A stretch of 18,058 nucleotides of DNA from G020351775 sp039588335 (GTDB taxonomy: Bacteria; Gemmatimonadota; Gemmatimonadetes; Gemmatimonadales; GWC2-71-9): assembly GCA_039588335.1 (NCBI GenBank), contig JBDGZZ010000092.1:1-18058 (forward strand). The letters run 5' to 3'. The notes under the pieces were generated by a model, which was given only the letters and a program-made list of their open reading frames with translations, was not told the origin of the DNA and searched no databases. This document shows, piece after piece, positions 1 to 8,217 of the stretch; positions within the stretch are counted from its first letter, which is position 1; each line of letters starts with the position of its first letter. The translations under genes were made by a program, and so were the position numbers.

Positions 1-1786
1 CTCGGTGAGGAGTATGGCCCAGGTATTCCCGTGCCGCGCTCAGGAAGGTGGAGGCATATACGAGCTTGATCGCCTCCAACAGCTGCGCCAGGCGGACGTC
101 GAGGGACGGGTGGTTATTGGGCAGCATGACAGTCGCATATACGCCTGCAAAGGACTGGTACAGCGAGTCCTCCAGAATACTCGAGGAGCGCACCGCTAGG
201 GGCTCGGTGAATTTCTGGAGGAACGAGGCCAACTCAGCCCGCCGGTTCTTATTGAATCGGCTCTGGCGGAAACGACGAAGAATTTCGTCGTCCGGTAGCG
301 CGCTCACCTCTCGGGGGAGTTTCCGTAGTCCATTCTCGGCAAGGAACTCCTCAAACACATCACTCGCCAGCGCTACTGTCTGGGGAATGTCGATCTCGAC
401 GCCGGGGACGTCTATCCGCTCCTCGGAAAGCAGTCGCTGGACGAAAGCGAGTCCGCGGCCTTTTCCCCCTAGGGAACCTGACCCGATCTTTGCGAAGGCA
501 ATGTACTCGTCGAACTCGTCACCTCTGAAATCGACCATCACGTGTCTCTGGATCTGGCGCAGGTAGCCCGTCATGGTCGAGGTGAGCCAATGTCCCAACT
601 TCTGAATCGAGTCGAAGTCGTCCACCGTGCGGGGGCGGATCATGGAGGCGAGTTCGAACTCGGTTCTCGCTTTGAGCCAGGCCGAGAAGTGGTTCCGCTC
701 CGCGTGAAACTTGATCGAATCCTCGGGGACCTTCTGGAGAGCTCGGATCATCCCACGCATGTCGCTCGCTCGTGATATCTCGCGGCCGTCGGGATGTCTG
801 AAGACGAAGTCGCCGAACCCGAACTGCTCGATGATGAACTGCCTCAGCTCATCCAGCATATGCGGCGATCTCTTATGCAGAAAACTGGTGGCGACTTCCA
901 GACTGGCCTTACGGTACGACTTGTCTGCCGACTGGAGCAGGATCGGCATGTCTGGAACCTGTTCCCGCACCCGACGGGCAAGATCGATCCCCGCGTCCTC
1001 GGTCATTACGCCGTCGCGGGGGAAGCCGACGTCCGAAATCACTCCAAGTACGTTGGGACGATACCTCTCGAACAATTCCCACGCTTCTTCGTAGTTCTGG
1101 GCCAACAGGATCTTGGGTCGGGCACGAATGCGGAGCAGACGGTGGGAAAGGTTCAAGCCCTCGGCCATGAGGCGACCAGTCTGGAGCGTGACCGCCGTGT
1201 AGATGTGGTGCAGGTATGTGGAGTAGTAGCGTACTTCATCTTCCACCAGGATGATTGCCTGTACTCCACCCTCGATTACGTCGTGGTCGGCATTACTCTG
1301 GTCCTCTACCTGCTTGATCATCGCAAGCAGCGACTTCACATCACCCTGCCACAGAAAGAGGAAATCGACATCACCCGACCGTCTGAGGCCGTCAAGGTCA
1401 GGCAAGTTCCAAGCGTGGGCTGCCAGGACGCAAACCGACAGATCCGGATCGATACTCTTCACCTCATGCGCGAATTGCCCGACCTCCATGTCGTTTAGAC
1501 GCGGACTCACCACTACCATGTCAAACCCACGGTCTGCTTCTCTTATGAGCTGCAGGGCCTCGGCACCGGTGGTGGCGGGAGAGAAGTGCGGTGTGTAGCG
1601 CAGATTGAGGGCGAGGCTACGGTACTCCTCGAGGAGTAATTCGGTCAACTGACCATCCTCTTCGAGCACGAACGTGTCGTACTGGGATGCAACGAGCAAA
1701 ATCTCTTGCACCCTGAACTCCATCAGATCCCTGAATTCTTGGGTGCGCATCCCGTAGCGAGTCGTCAGTCCGAGCTCGTCGATCAT
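1..1786 (-). CDS. PEP/pyruvate-binding dikinase-like protein with two receiver-like domains (5' part)
   Basis: The reading frame is open from ATG at 1786 to the window edge, giving 595 residues of a protein whose C-terminus lies outside. A GGGAG ribosome-binding site ends about 4 nt before the ATG. Residues about 27-160 look like a receiver domain whose phospho-acceptor Asp is replaced (VVVSPRLNDM, Ser94). Residues about 174-325 are a second receiver-like domain with the acidic start ILVEDE (179-184) and an acceptor-like Asp252 in ISDVGFPRDG. A linker follows, then the start of an ATP-grasp PPDK N-domain: GSGSLGGKGRG (435-445) and AVRSSSILED (531-540), both hallmark strings of PEP synthase and pyruvate phosphate dikinase. 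Known relatives join this domain to receiver modules and are cytoplasmic. The phosphotransfer substrate is unproven because the catalytic His and PEP domains, if present, lie beyond base 1. Confidence 0.85.
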   Translation of the reverse strand, partial: MIDELGLTTRYGMRTQEFRDLMEFRVQEILLVASQYDTFVLEEDGQLTELLLEEYRSLALNLRYTPHFSPATTGAEALQLIREADRGFDMVVVSPRLNDMEVGQFAHEVKSIDPDLSVCVLAAHAWNLPDLDGLRRSGDVDFLFLWQGDVKSLLAMIKQVEDQSNADHDVIEGGVQAIILVEDEVRYYSTYLHHIYTAVTLQTGRLMAEGLNLSHRLLRIRARPKILLAQNYEEAWELFERYRPNVLGVISDVGFPRDGVMTEDAGIDLARRVREQVPDMPILLQSADKSYRKASLEVATSFLHKRSPHMLDELRQFIIEQFGFGDFVFRHPDGREISRASDMRGMIRALQKVPEDSIKFHAERNHFSAWLKARTEFELASMIRPRTVDDFDSIQKLGHWLTSTMTGYLRQIQRHVMVDFRGDEFDEYIAFAKIGSGSLGGKGRGLAFVQRLLSEERIDVPGVEIDIPQTVALASDVFEEFLAENGLRKLPREVSALPDDEILRRFRQSRFNKNRRAELASFLQKFTEPLAVRSSSILEDSLYQSFAGVYATVMLPNNHPSLDVRLAQLLEAIKLVYASTFLSAAREYLGHTPHR

Positions 1787-1900
1787 GATTCTCCCGAGTG
1801 TGTTAGCGCGGACTCCAGCCGCGCGTGTCAGTTGGTCCATTCGTATCTAGCATGTCACTCGCACCGACGCTACCCGTTGTCCAAGTCCATCCTATTGAAT

Positions 1901-1936
1901 AATGCCCCGCAGTCCACTTCGGAACTGCGGGGCATT
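1901..1936 (-). terminator. Hairpin between two minus-strand genes, possible terminator
   Basis: A 13-bp near-perfect inverted repeat (AATGCCCCGCAGT against ACTGCGGGGCATT) encloses a loop of about 10 nt. It lies 66 nt downstream of the stop of the propeller gene and upstream of the dikinase-like gene, so it would end transcription of the former. The stem is GC-rich and ends in A/T pairs, but no clean T-run follows on the minus strand, so factor-independent termination is likely but not certain. Confidence 0.5.
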
Positions 1937-2001
1937 CTCGTGCCGCAACCTCTGCCCTCGCGGACTACCCAAACGTCCGTGGAACAGGCAGAAACCTAGA
2001 T

Positions 2002-5000
2002 CTAGTTCTCGGGCTCCGAGGGGCTAACCGCAAACGTCCCCACCCGCTCGACAACCAACGTTTGCGTGAGTGTCTTGTCTCCGGCCTTTAGAGTTACGGT
2101 GTAGACTCCCGGATCCATTAGTGGAGCCTGACCGCCACCACCTCTGAACATCGCCCGCAGTGCCCTGAAGCCCTGATCTGGAGCGATCAACTCGGCTATC
2201 TCACGCATCTGGCCGTAGTTGCCGCGGCCACCGCCGCCCATCTGCTCGGCGGGACGTTCCCGGAACTCCTCAGGATCTCCGGCCTGGCCGCCACCACCGC
2301 CAAACCCTCGCATCAGCGCCGCTGCGCTGGTTTCGCCCGTATACGCACCGGTCAGACGGCGGACCGTGCTTTCGTCCCAACCGGCTTCGACGAGAGAGTC
2401 GGCCACTACCTTCGCGCGGGCGGATAGCTCTTCCTTTTCCTTCTTTTCGTATGGTCCAGGCTCGGCCGCTTCGGGCGCGGGACCGCGGTAGTTCCAGCGA
2501 ACTGTATGGATTCCCGCTTCCGCCGGACCCTGGATTGTGTCGACGACCTCACCATCTGCGTCGGTCACCGTGATCTCTACCCGTGGTCCGCGCGGTGTAC
2601 CAAGTCTTGCTCCGGACGGGCCTTGAGCCATTGCCGGCCGTTGGGCTCCCTGCTGGGCCTGCTGTCGCTCGCCACCCCGCTCGGGTTGGCTCTCTTCGAA
2701 CGCAGCCTGCAACTCGGCCGCAATTTCCTCCCCAATGAAATAGCTGATCTCAGCATTCGAGCCAGGAGTGGGGCGCTGGAAATACGACTGCGCGTAGAAC
2801 TCACCACCACGGGGTGGTGTACCGAACTGGAATGCGGGCCTCGGCTCAAACAAAGCCGCTCCGTCCGCTATAACCTGATCGGTCATATCCTGCAGCGGTG
2901 CGATGTCTACGATCCAGATGGAACGGCCATGCGTACCGGCTATGAGCTCCCGGTCGCGCGGGTGGATCTCGAGATCGTGTACCGGAACAGCCGGTAGCCC
3001 CTCCATGAAGCGCTGCCACGAGGAACCACGATCTGTTGAGACATATGCACCCACATCGGTGCCCACAAACAGCAGGTTCTCGTTGCGCGGATCCTCACGG
3101 ATCACATGGACGAAATCGACCGAACCGGTCGGCAGGTTCGCAGCTATGGACCGGAAATTCCCGCCACCATTGTCCGTCGCGTAGACGTAGGGAGTGAAAT
3201 CGTTAGTACGGTGATTGTCGAACGTGACGTAGAACCGTTCGGTGTCGAAATGCGATGGCTCGATACGGCTCACATAGGAGTTGGCGGGCACCCCATCAAA
3301 CCGGTCGGTGAGTTCGGTCCACTCACCACCGTCGTTACGCGATATCCAGACCCGCCCGTCATCGGTGCCGGCAAACAACATCCCTTGCCGCAGCGGTGAC
3401 TCTGCAAGCGAGACGATGGTTGCGTACGTCTCAGCACCTGTTACGTCGGGCGTTATGCCACCGGTGGTCTGGGTACTGATCTTCACCTTCTCTGGATCGT
3501 TGTAACTGAGATCGGGTGAGATCGGCTCGAGTCCGTCACCCCAGTTTGTGCTCTTCACCACCATGTTGCCGGCGGCGTAGAAGTGACTGCGGTCGTGGAC
3601 CGATTGGAAGAACGGAGTGTTCCAGTTCCAGCGCATGTCGTGAGCTGCCGAGTCGGCCGATGCACGTTCACGTAACGCCTGGATGCGTGAGTCGTTCTCG
3701 TCCACGCCCTCACTCATCAGCGTGATGATCGTGTCCTGATACGGTAGCCAAACGTCGCGCCAATCCGGCTTCTCGAGCGAGCTGCTCTCACCCGTAGCCA
3801 AGTTGTTGCGGCGCATATTGCCACCCTGTGACTCCGACCAGACGATACTGGCGTCTTCAGGATCCTGCACCGAAACGAAGCCGTCACCACCACTGATGGT
3901 GTACCAGTGATACTTGCCGATCTGGCCGTTCGAGATGCGGCTTGGGCCACACCAGGTGTAGTTGTCCTGGAGTCCGCCGCACACTCGGTACGGTGTCTCC
4001 ATGTTGTAGCTCACGTGATAGAACTGGCCTATCGCAAAGTAGTTGAGGTAGTGCCAATTGCCGCCGCGGTCGAACGTGATGGCCACTCCGCCATCATTGC
4101 CGTTGACCATGCGCTCGGGATCGATGGGGTCGATCCACAGAGCGTGATCATCTGTGTGCACGCCTACTGCGGTTGAACCCGCTGTCTTGCCGCCGTCACT
4201 GGAGAATTGCAGTGGGGTGGATGAGAAATAGACCCGGTCGGGATCGAGCGGATCGACTGCTACTCCCGAATAGTAGAACGGCCTCGAGTTGGCATCGTTC
4301 ACCTTCTCCCATGTCGCGCCGCCATCGGCAGAGCGATAGAGGCCGTTGCCTCCAGAACCGTCTTCTTCCTTCACAGCCTCGACCATGGTGTACATGATGT
4401 CGGGGTTGCTCATGCTGATGCCGATTCCGATACGCCCCTTCATGGTCGTCGGGAAGCCGCCACCAGCAACCTCAGTCCACGAATCGCCGCCGTCTGTCGA
4501 CTTCCACAGAGCGCTGCCCGGTCCACCGCTGTTCAGGAACCACGGGCCACGCACGCGTTCCCAGCTAGCGGCGAACAGCACGCTGGGGTCATTCGGGTGC
4601 ATCGCGACATCGACAAAACCCGCTTTGTCGCTGATGAACTTCACCAACTCCCAGGTGTCGCCCCCATCATTGGTGCGGTAGAGACCGCGCTCCGGATTGG
4701 AATCCCAGATGTGCCCCAGGGCAGCCACGTAGACGATGTCCGGGTTGGTGGGATGCACCACGATGCGGCCGATTACCTGAGTTTCTAGCAGGCCTTTCAG
4801 CTCCCATGTCATTCCGCCGTCCGTCGACTTGAAGATCCCGCCTCCCGGTGAGATCGAGTTGCGGGAATCTTCCTCGCCGGTCCCGGCCCAAATCTGATTG
4901 GGGTCCGAGGGAGCGATAGCCAGGTCGCCCATGGCAACGACACGCTCATCGGTCCAGAGTGGCTGGAACGTCGTACCATTGTTGGTGGTCTTCCAAATGC

Positions 5001-5211
5001 CACCAGAGGCGGCCGCCACATAGAAGGTCTTAGATGGACTGGGCAATCCTTCCACGTCCGTCACCCGGCCGGCCATGTTGGCCGGGCCTATCGACCGCCA
5101 TTTGAAGGCCTTCATGGCCGTCGAGTCCAGTGGCTGTGTTAGCTGGGCGTCCAACCCGGTTGCACCGAAGGCCAACGCCGCGATGACGAAAATGACGTTC
5201 CATCGAGCCAT
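2002..5211 (-). CDS. Secreted BNR-repeat / sortilin-type beta-propeller protein
   Basis: This is a 1069-residue exported protein. The ATG at 5211 is preferred over an upstream ATG at 5253 because AGGAGAGG lies 7 nt before it and a signal peptide follows directly (hydrophobic residues 6-20, likely cleavage after Ala22). The body carries many BNR/Asp-box motifs of the form S/T-x-D-G-G-x-T-W, for example KTTNNGTTF (74-82) and KSTDGGMTW (128-136), continuing to STDRGSSW near residue 755. This matches the sortilin/VPS10-like propellers annotated as BNR-repeat or glycosyl hydrolase-like proteins. A FlgD-type Ig-like stretch (about 876-925, VEITVTDADGEVVDTI) and a closing beta segment (about 1035-1058) end the protein, with Gly-rich linkers between them (about 968-974 and 985-995). 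Family members are periplasmic or extracellular; no enzymatic activity can be read from the sequence. It appears to be transcribed alone, with a 250-bp gap upstream. Confidence 0.88.
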   Translation of the reverse strand: MARWNVIFVIAALAFGATGLDAQLTQPLDSTAMKAFKWRSIGPANMAGRVTDVEGLPSPSKTFYVAAASGGIWKTTNNGTTFQPLWTDERVVAMGDLAIAPSDPNQIWAGTGEEDSRNSISPGGGIFKSTDGGMTWELKGLLETQVIGRIVVHPTNPDIVYVAALGHIWDSNPERGLYRTNDGGDTWELVKFISDKAGFVDVAMHPNDPSVLFAASWERVRGPWFLNSGGPGSALWKSTDGGDSWTEVAGGGFPTTMKGRIGIGISMSNPDIMYTMVEAVKEEDGSGGNGLYRSADGGATWEKVNDANSRPFYYSGVAVDPLDPDRVYFSSTPLQFSSDGGKTAGSTAVGVHTDDHALWIDPIDPERMVNGNDGGVAITFDRGGNWHYLNYFAIGQFYHVSYNMETPYRVCGGLQDNYTWCGPSRISNGQIGKYHWYTISGGDGFVSVQDPEDASIVWSESQGGNMRRNNLATGESSSLEKPDWRDVWLPYQDTIITLMSEGVDENDSRIQALRERASADSAAHDMRWNWNTPFFQSVHDRSHFYAAGNMVVKSTNWGDGLEPISPDLSYNDPEKVKISTQTTGGITPDVTGAETYATIVSLAESPLRQGMLFAGTDDGRVWISRNDGGEWTELTDRFDGVPANSYVSRIEPSHFDTERFYVTFDNHRTNDFTPYVYATDNGGGNFRSIAANLPTGSVDFVHVIREDPRNENLLFVGTDVGAYVSTDRGSSWQRFMEGLPAVPVHDLEIHPRDRELIAGTHGRSIWIVDIAPLQDMTDQVIADGAALFEPRPAFQFGTPPRGGEFYAQSYFQRPTPGSNAEISYFIGEEIAAELQAAFEESQPERGGERQQAQQGAQRPAMAQGPSGARLGTPRGPRVEITVTDADGEVVDTIQGPAEAGIHTVRWNYRGPAPEAAEPGPYEKKEKEELSARAKVVADSLVEAGWDESTVRRLTGAYTGETSAAALMRGFGGGGGQAGDPEEFRERPAEQMGGGGRGNYGQMREIAELIAPDQGFRALRAMFRGGGGQAPLMDPGVYTVTLKAGDKTLTQTLVVERVGTFAVSPSEPEN

Positions 5212-5461
5212 GTTCGTGCCTCTCCTAGTTGGGTAAACATCAATATCCGACATAGTGATTCGGAGGGTTTGTTGTATCTACGTCTTACTACGTCCAAGCG
5301 GCCCAATCTGCTGAGTACCTTAGCCCGCCATCCTGTAGAAGGTACACGGGCATCAGCAGCCGGGAAGTAAGCCGCGGCGGGCCATCCGCTAGTACCGGTC
5401 AATCCGGTTAGAACCCTTGCCGGCGGGTGTTTCTGGTGCAGCCGGGACCTGTCTGCCCCGC

Positions 5462-6565
5462 TCAGCGCCGCACAACCTCCAGCAACAACTCGCCGATCCT
5501 CCAATTGGTTTTGATGCCACCAAACCGCTCGGCGCCCGGCCCCGACGCAAACAGCGGAACCATCTGAGCAGTGTGACCCCCGGTCGTGTATCGGGCAACC
5601 AGGCCAGAGGCATCACCCATGTGTTGCGCATGCACCGTCGTGTCGCTTGGTCCCGCCCGCTGTATCGCTAGCCCGCCGGTTTCGTGGTCGGCAGTTACAA
5701 CGATCAGGGTTTCAGGATGTCGAGCTTGATATTCGAGTGCCACTCCGATCGCACGATCCAAGTCGAGCATCTCAGCCACAATTGCGCCAAGTGATTCGTT
5801 GTCGTGGGCGCGCCAGTCCGGTTGGGAGCCTTCTACCATCAAGAAGAAGCCGTCGGGATCCTGGTCCAGAACCTCGAGCGCTGCCTGTGTCATGGTCGGC
5901 AGTGTCGGTATTCGCGTGCGCGCTGCGGGCATGTGCTCCACGGCAAAGAGACCGAATAGCTTGGGTACCGCGCTCGTCTCCACACCACCCAACTCAGCCG
6001 CTGTTTCGACGTAGGAGTAGCGGTCATCAATCCCGGACAGTAGATCGAGCCAGTCAGGGCGACGAGCCGGGTCGAACCACTTGCGGCCGCCGCCGAGGAC
6101 AACGTCCACATCCGCCGCGGTCAGTTGTCTGGCAATCTCCCACTCCATGTTTCGGTTCGGCACATGAGAGGCAAACGCCGCCGGTGTTGCATGAGTGATC
6201 GATGATGTAGCGACCAGTCCGGTGGCCATTCCACGGCTCTGCGCCACTTCGAGAATTGTCGGCACCGTGTTCGTGTCGGGATCCACGCCGATCGCGCCGT
6301 TGTAGGTACTGACGCCGGCGCTATACGCGGTCGCAGCCGCAGCGCTATCCGTAATCTTGCTATCTGACGCTCTGGTATTCACCAGCCCCGTCACGGGAAA
6401 CCGCTCCACCGCGAGGTTGTCAGCCGCAAAGGCCGCGGCGGTCCAATGACCGGCACCTGCGCCGTCGCCGATGATCAAGATCACTCGCGGCGGTGGCGCT
6501 TTGGTGGCACATGAAGCTGTAACTGCTATGACGGACAAAACAACAATGGATCTCAACCGTGTCAT
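5462..6565 (-). CDS. Alkaline phosphatase, PhoA-type, probable lipoprotein
   Basis: This 367-residue protein belongs to the alkaline phosphatase family, periplasmic or surface metalloenzymes that hydrolyse phosphate monoesters. GAGGAG lies about 6 nt before the ATG. The N-terminus is a lipoprotein-like signal (TASC, Cys19; the Thr at -3 is slightly atypical). Visible family motifs are the metal-binding IGDGAG (Asp34), the nucleophile motif TDSAAAATA (Ser74), ITHATPAAFASH, the metal-ligand motif GSQPDWRAHDNE, TADHETGG, and a C-terminal GGHTAQMVPLFASG that supplies the last zinc-ligand His. All catalytic elements seem intact. At 367 residues it is shorter than the enterobacterial enzyme (about 450-470), as is common for compact bacterial versions lacking crown insertions. 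No Pho-box-like repeat was recognised upstream, so phosphate control is not shown. Confidence 0.92.
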   Translation of the reverse strand: MTRLRSIVVLSVIAVTASCATKAPPPRVILIIGDGAGAGHWTAAAFAADNLAVERFPVTGLVNTRASDSKITDSAAAATAYSAGVSTYNGAIGVDPDTNTVPTILEVAQSRGMATGLVATSSITHATPAAFASHVPNRNMEWEIARQLTAADVDVVLGGGRKWFDPARRPDWLDLLSGIDDRYSYVETAAELGGVETSAVPKLFGLFAVEHMPAARTRIPTLPTMTQAALEVLDQDPDGFFLMVEGSQPDWRAHDNESLGAIVAEMLDLDRAIGVALEYQARHPETLIVVTADHETGGLAIQRAGPSDTTVHAQHMGDASGLVARYTTGGHTAQMVPLFASGPGAERFGGIKTNWRIGELLLEVVRR

Positions 6566-6885
6566 CCAGATCTCCTCGGGCTTGCACTCATAACATCGGG
6601 CCCTGTGGCGTACGCCTTTTGCTGATTGGCGGGATCATTCGCCCAGACGGTGTTTTCACTCAGTTTGATGATAACCCGTGAGGAGGTGGATCTGCACCGT
6701 CGGAGGCGTGGGCCTAGGGTCTAATGGCCTTTGCCCACTGAGCAATTACGCTCCCAGCCTTAGCATAACCGTGATCAACTGGAGGGCGACAGCGTTGCTC
6801 TCTGTGGGGGGACTCGCGCCTCGCACATTGGCGCCTACAGCCAAATGGGAGCAGATTCTACAACAACTTTTCATATTATCACACT
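6566..6885. other. Divergent intergenic region
   Basis: These 320 bp separate the alkaline phosphatase gene (leftward) from the symporter gene (rightward), so both promoters should lie here. No credible gene is seen. The only clear promoter-like element is the AT-rich stretch just before the symporter, listed separately. Confidence 0.6.
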
Positions 6886-6886
6886 A
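6868..6886 (+). promoter_or_regulatory. Possible -10 element of a leaderless symporter transcript
   Basis: TATTAT at 6874-6879 ends 6 nt before the A of the symporter ATG (6886), and there is no purine-rich ribosome-binding site in the preceding 20 nt. That spacing is what a leaderless mRNA would show. No good -35 hexamer is visible, so this is suggestive only. Confidence 0.3.
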
Positions 6887-8115
6887 TGTCCTTGACTTCT
6901 AGAGTCCTCGTCGGCCTCGTGGCCGGCCTAGTGATCGGCGTCATCCTGTCGGTGACGCAGCACCCGGTCTCGCACGGCGTCGTAGCCGTAGTCGAACCGA
7001 TCGGCGCACTGTGGGTCAACGCGATACGCATGACCGTGGTCCCTCTCGTCGTATCGTTGCTAGTGACGGGTGTGGCCTCGACCTCAGCCCGCAGCGCCGG
7101 CACGATCGGGGGCCGAGCCGTAGCACTCTTTGTCGTCCTTACCGCAGCTAGCGCCTTGCTCGCGGCCGTGGCCGCGCCACCATTACTGTCACTGGGTTCG
7201 TTCGATAGCGATGCCTTTGCAGCGCTGCGAGAAACCGCGTCCGCGACGCAGGTGGAACTGCCGCCCTTCCGTGATTGGATAGTCAACCTGATACCGTCGA
7301 ACCCCGTTCGAGCAGCGGCCGACGGTGCGATGCTGCCGCTCATTGTGTTCTCGGGCATCCTCGCGCTGGCCATCACACGCCTCAAGGGCGAGCACAAGCA
7401 AACCCTGGTGACTCTTTTCGAGGCGGTATCTCGCGCCATGCTGGTGATCGTGAACTGGATCCTCCTGGTTGCTCCTATCGGCGTGTTTTGTCTGGTCTTG
7501 CCGTTGGCAGCCCGCACCGGCATCGACCTCGTCGGCGCAATGGGCGTCTTCATCCTGGTCGCCTGCGGCCTGGCGACAGTTGCTCTACTGGCGCTCTATC
7601 CGGTGGCCGTAATAGGCGGTGGCATCTCCCTGAGTCGGTTCGCTCGCGCGTGCGCTCCGGCTCAGGCTGTCGGGTTCAGCACTCGATCGTCGCTGGCGTC
7701 GCTCCCCGCCATGCTGGACGCCGCAGACAACGATTTGAAACTGTTACCACAGGTTACCGGTATCGTCCTTCCTGTCGCCGTTGCGCTGCTCAAATACGCG
7801 TCACCGCCGGTTCGCATCACGGGGACGCTATTCGTAGCATACCTCTACGGAATCGATCTTGGCGTGCTGGAGATCGGCACCATCGCGGCGGCGCTTGCGG
7901 CATTGAGTTTCTACTCGCCCGGCGTCCCGAGCGGCGGCCTCTTCATCATGACACCGGTGTACGTGGCCTTGGGGCTGCCCGTTGAGGGAATCGGACTGCT
8001 CATTGCGCTGGACCTGATCCCGGACATGTTCATTACCGCGGCTAACGTAACTGCCGATATGACGGTTGCAGTGGTCCTCGGACGCTCGAGCGGCGGGACT
8101 CAACAAGAGGGTTAG
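6886..8115 (+). CDS. Divergent dicarboxylate/amino acid:cation symporter (SDF family)
   Basis: This is a 409-residue polytopic inner-membrane transporter. The N-terminal helices (SRVLVGLVAGLVIGVILS) and the C-terminal transport core match the GltPh/DctA/GltP family, which couples organic acid or amino acid uptake to Na+ or H+. The serine-rich hairpin is present (STRSSLASLP, about 263-272). HP2 is present as SPGVPSGGLF, and the last helix carries DMFITAANVTAD with Asp380, Asn387 and Asp391 conserved. Two key sites are lost: the TM7 NMDGT motif reads LKYAS (302-306), and the Arg of TM8 that contacts the side-chain carboxylate of acidic substrates (Arg397 in GltPh) is Ile383. An acidic substrate is therefore doubtful, and cation coupling may differ. 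The start lacks a Shine-Dalgarno sequence. Family membership is confident; the substrate is unknown. Confidence 0.88.
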   Translation: MSLTSRVLVGLVAGLVIGVILSVTQHPVSHGVVAVVEPIGALWVNAIRMTVVPLVVSLLVTGVASTSARSAGTIGGRAVALFVVLTAASALLAAVAAPPLLSLGSFDSDAFAALRETASATQVELPPFRDWIVNLIPSNPVRAAADGAMLPLIVFSGILALAITRLKGEHKQTLVTLFEAVSRAMLVIVNWILLVAPIGVFCLVLPLAARTGIDLVGAMGVFILVACGLATVALLALYPVAVIGGGISLSRFARACAPAQAVGFSTRSSLASLPAMLDAADNDLKLLPQVTGIVLPVAVALLKYASPPVRITGTLFVAYLYGIDLGVLEIGTIAAALAALSFYSPGVPSGGLFIMTPVYVALGLPVEGIGLLIALDLIPDMFITAANVTADMTVAVVLGRSSGGTQQEG

Positions 8116-8125
8116 TCTTTCAAAC

Positions 8126-8140
8126 CTGGCGCCTTGCCAG
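8126..8140 (+). terminator. Weak hairpin after the symporter gene
   Basis: A 5-bp stem (CTGGC/GCCAG) with a 5-nt loop begins 11 nt after the symporter stop codon. There is no adjacent T-run, so it is at best a partial terminator before the ABC operon. Confidence 0.25.
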
Positions 8141-8217
8141 ACCGCCTTGACTGCCTTCTTTCCTGAGACATCTTGAGAGGACGCTTTGTCAACAGCGTTT
8201 CATCGCTAAGGAGATAG

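Noticed and set aside
5..1598. Several plus-strand open frames of 64 to 234 codons
   Set aside because: They are antisense to the dikinase-like gene, whose minus-strand frame reads continuously with recognisable motifs.
5212..5461. Possible hairpin ACCGG/CCGGT at 5394-5408 as a terminator for the alkaline phosphatase gene
   Set aside because: A 5-bp stem without a T-run is expected by chance in GC-rich DNA.
6879..7553. 224-codon minus-strand frame
   Set aside because: It is antisense to the symporter gene and has Thr/Ala/Arg-rich shadow composition with no family motif.
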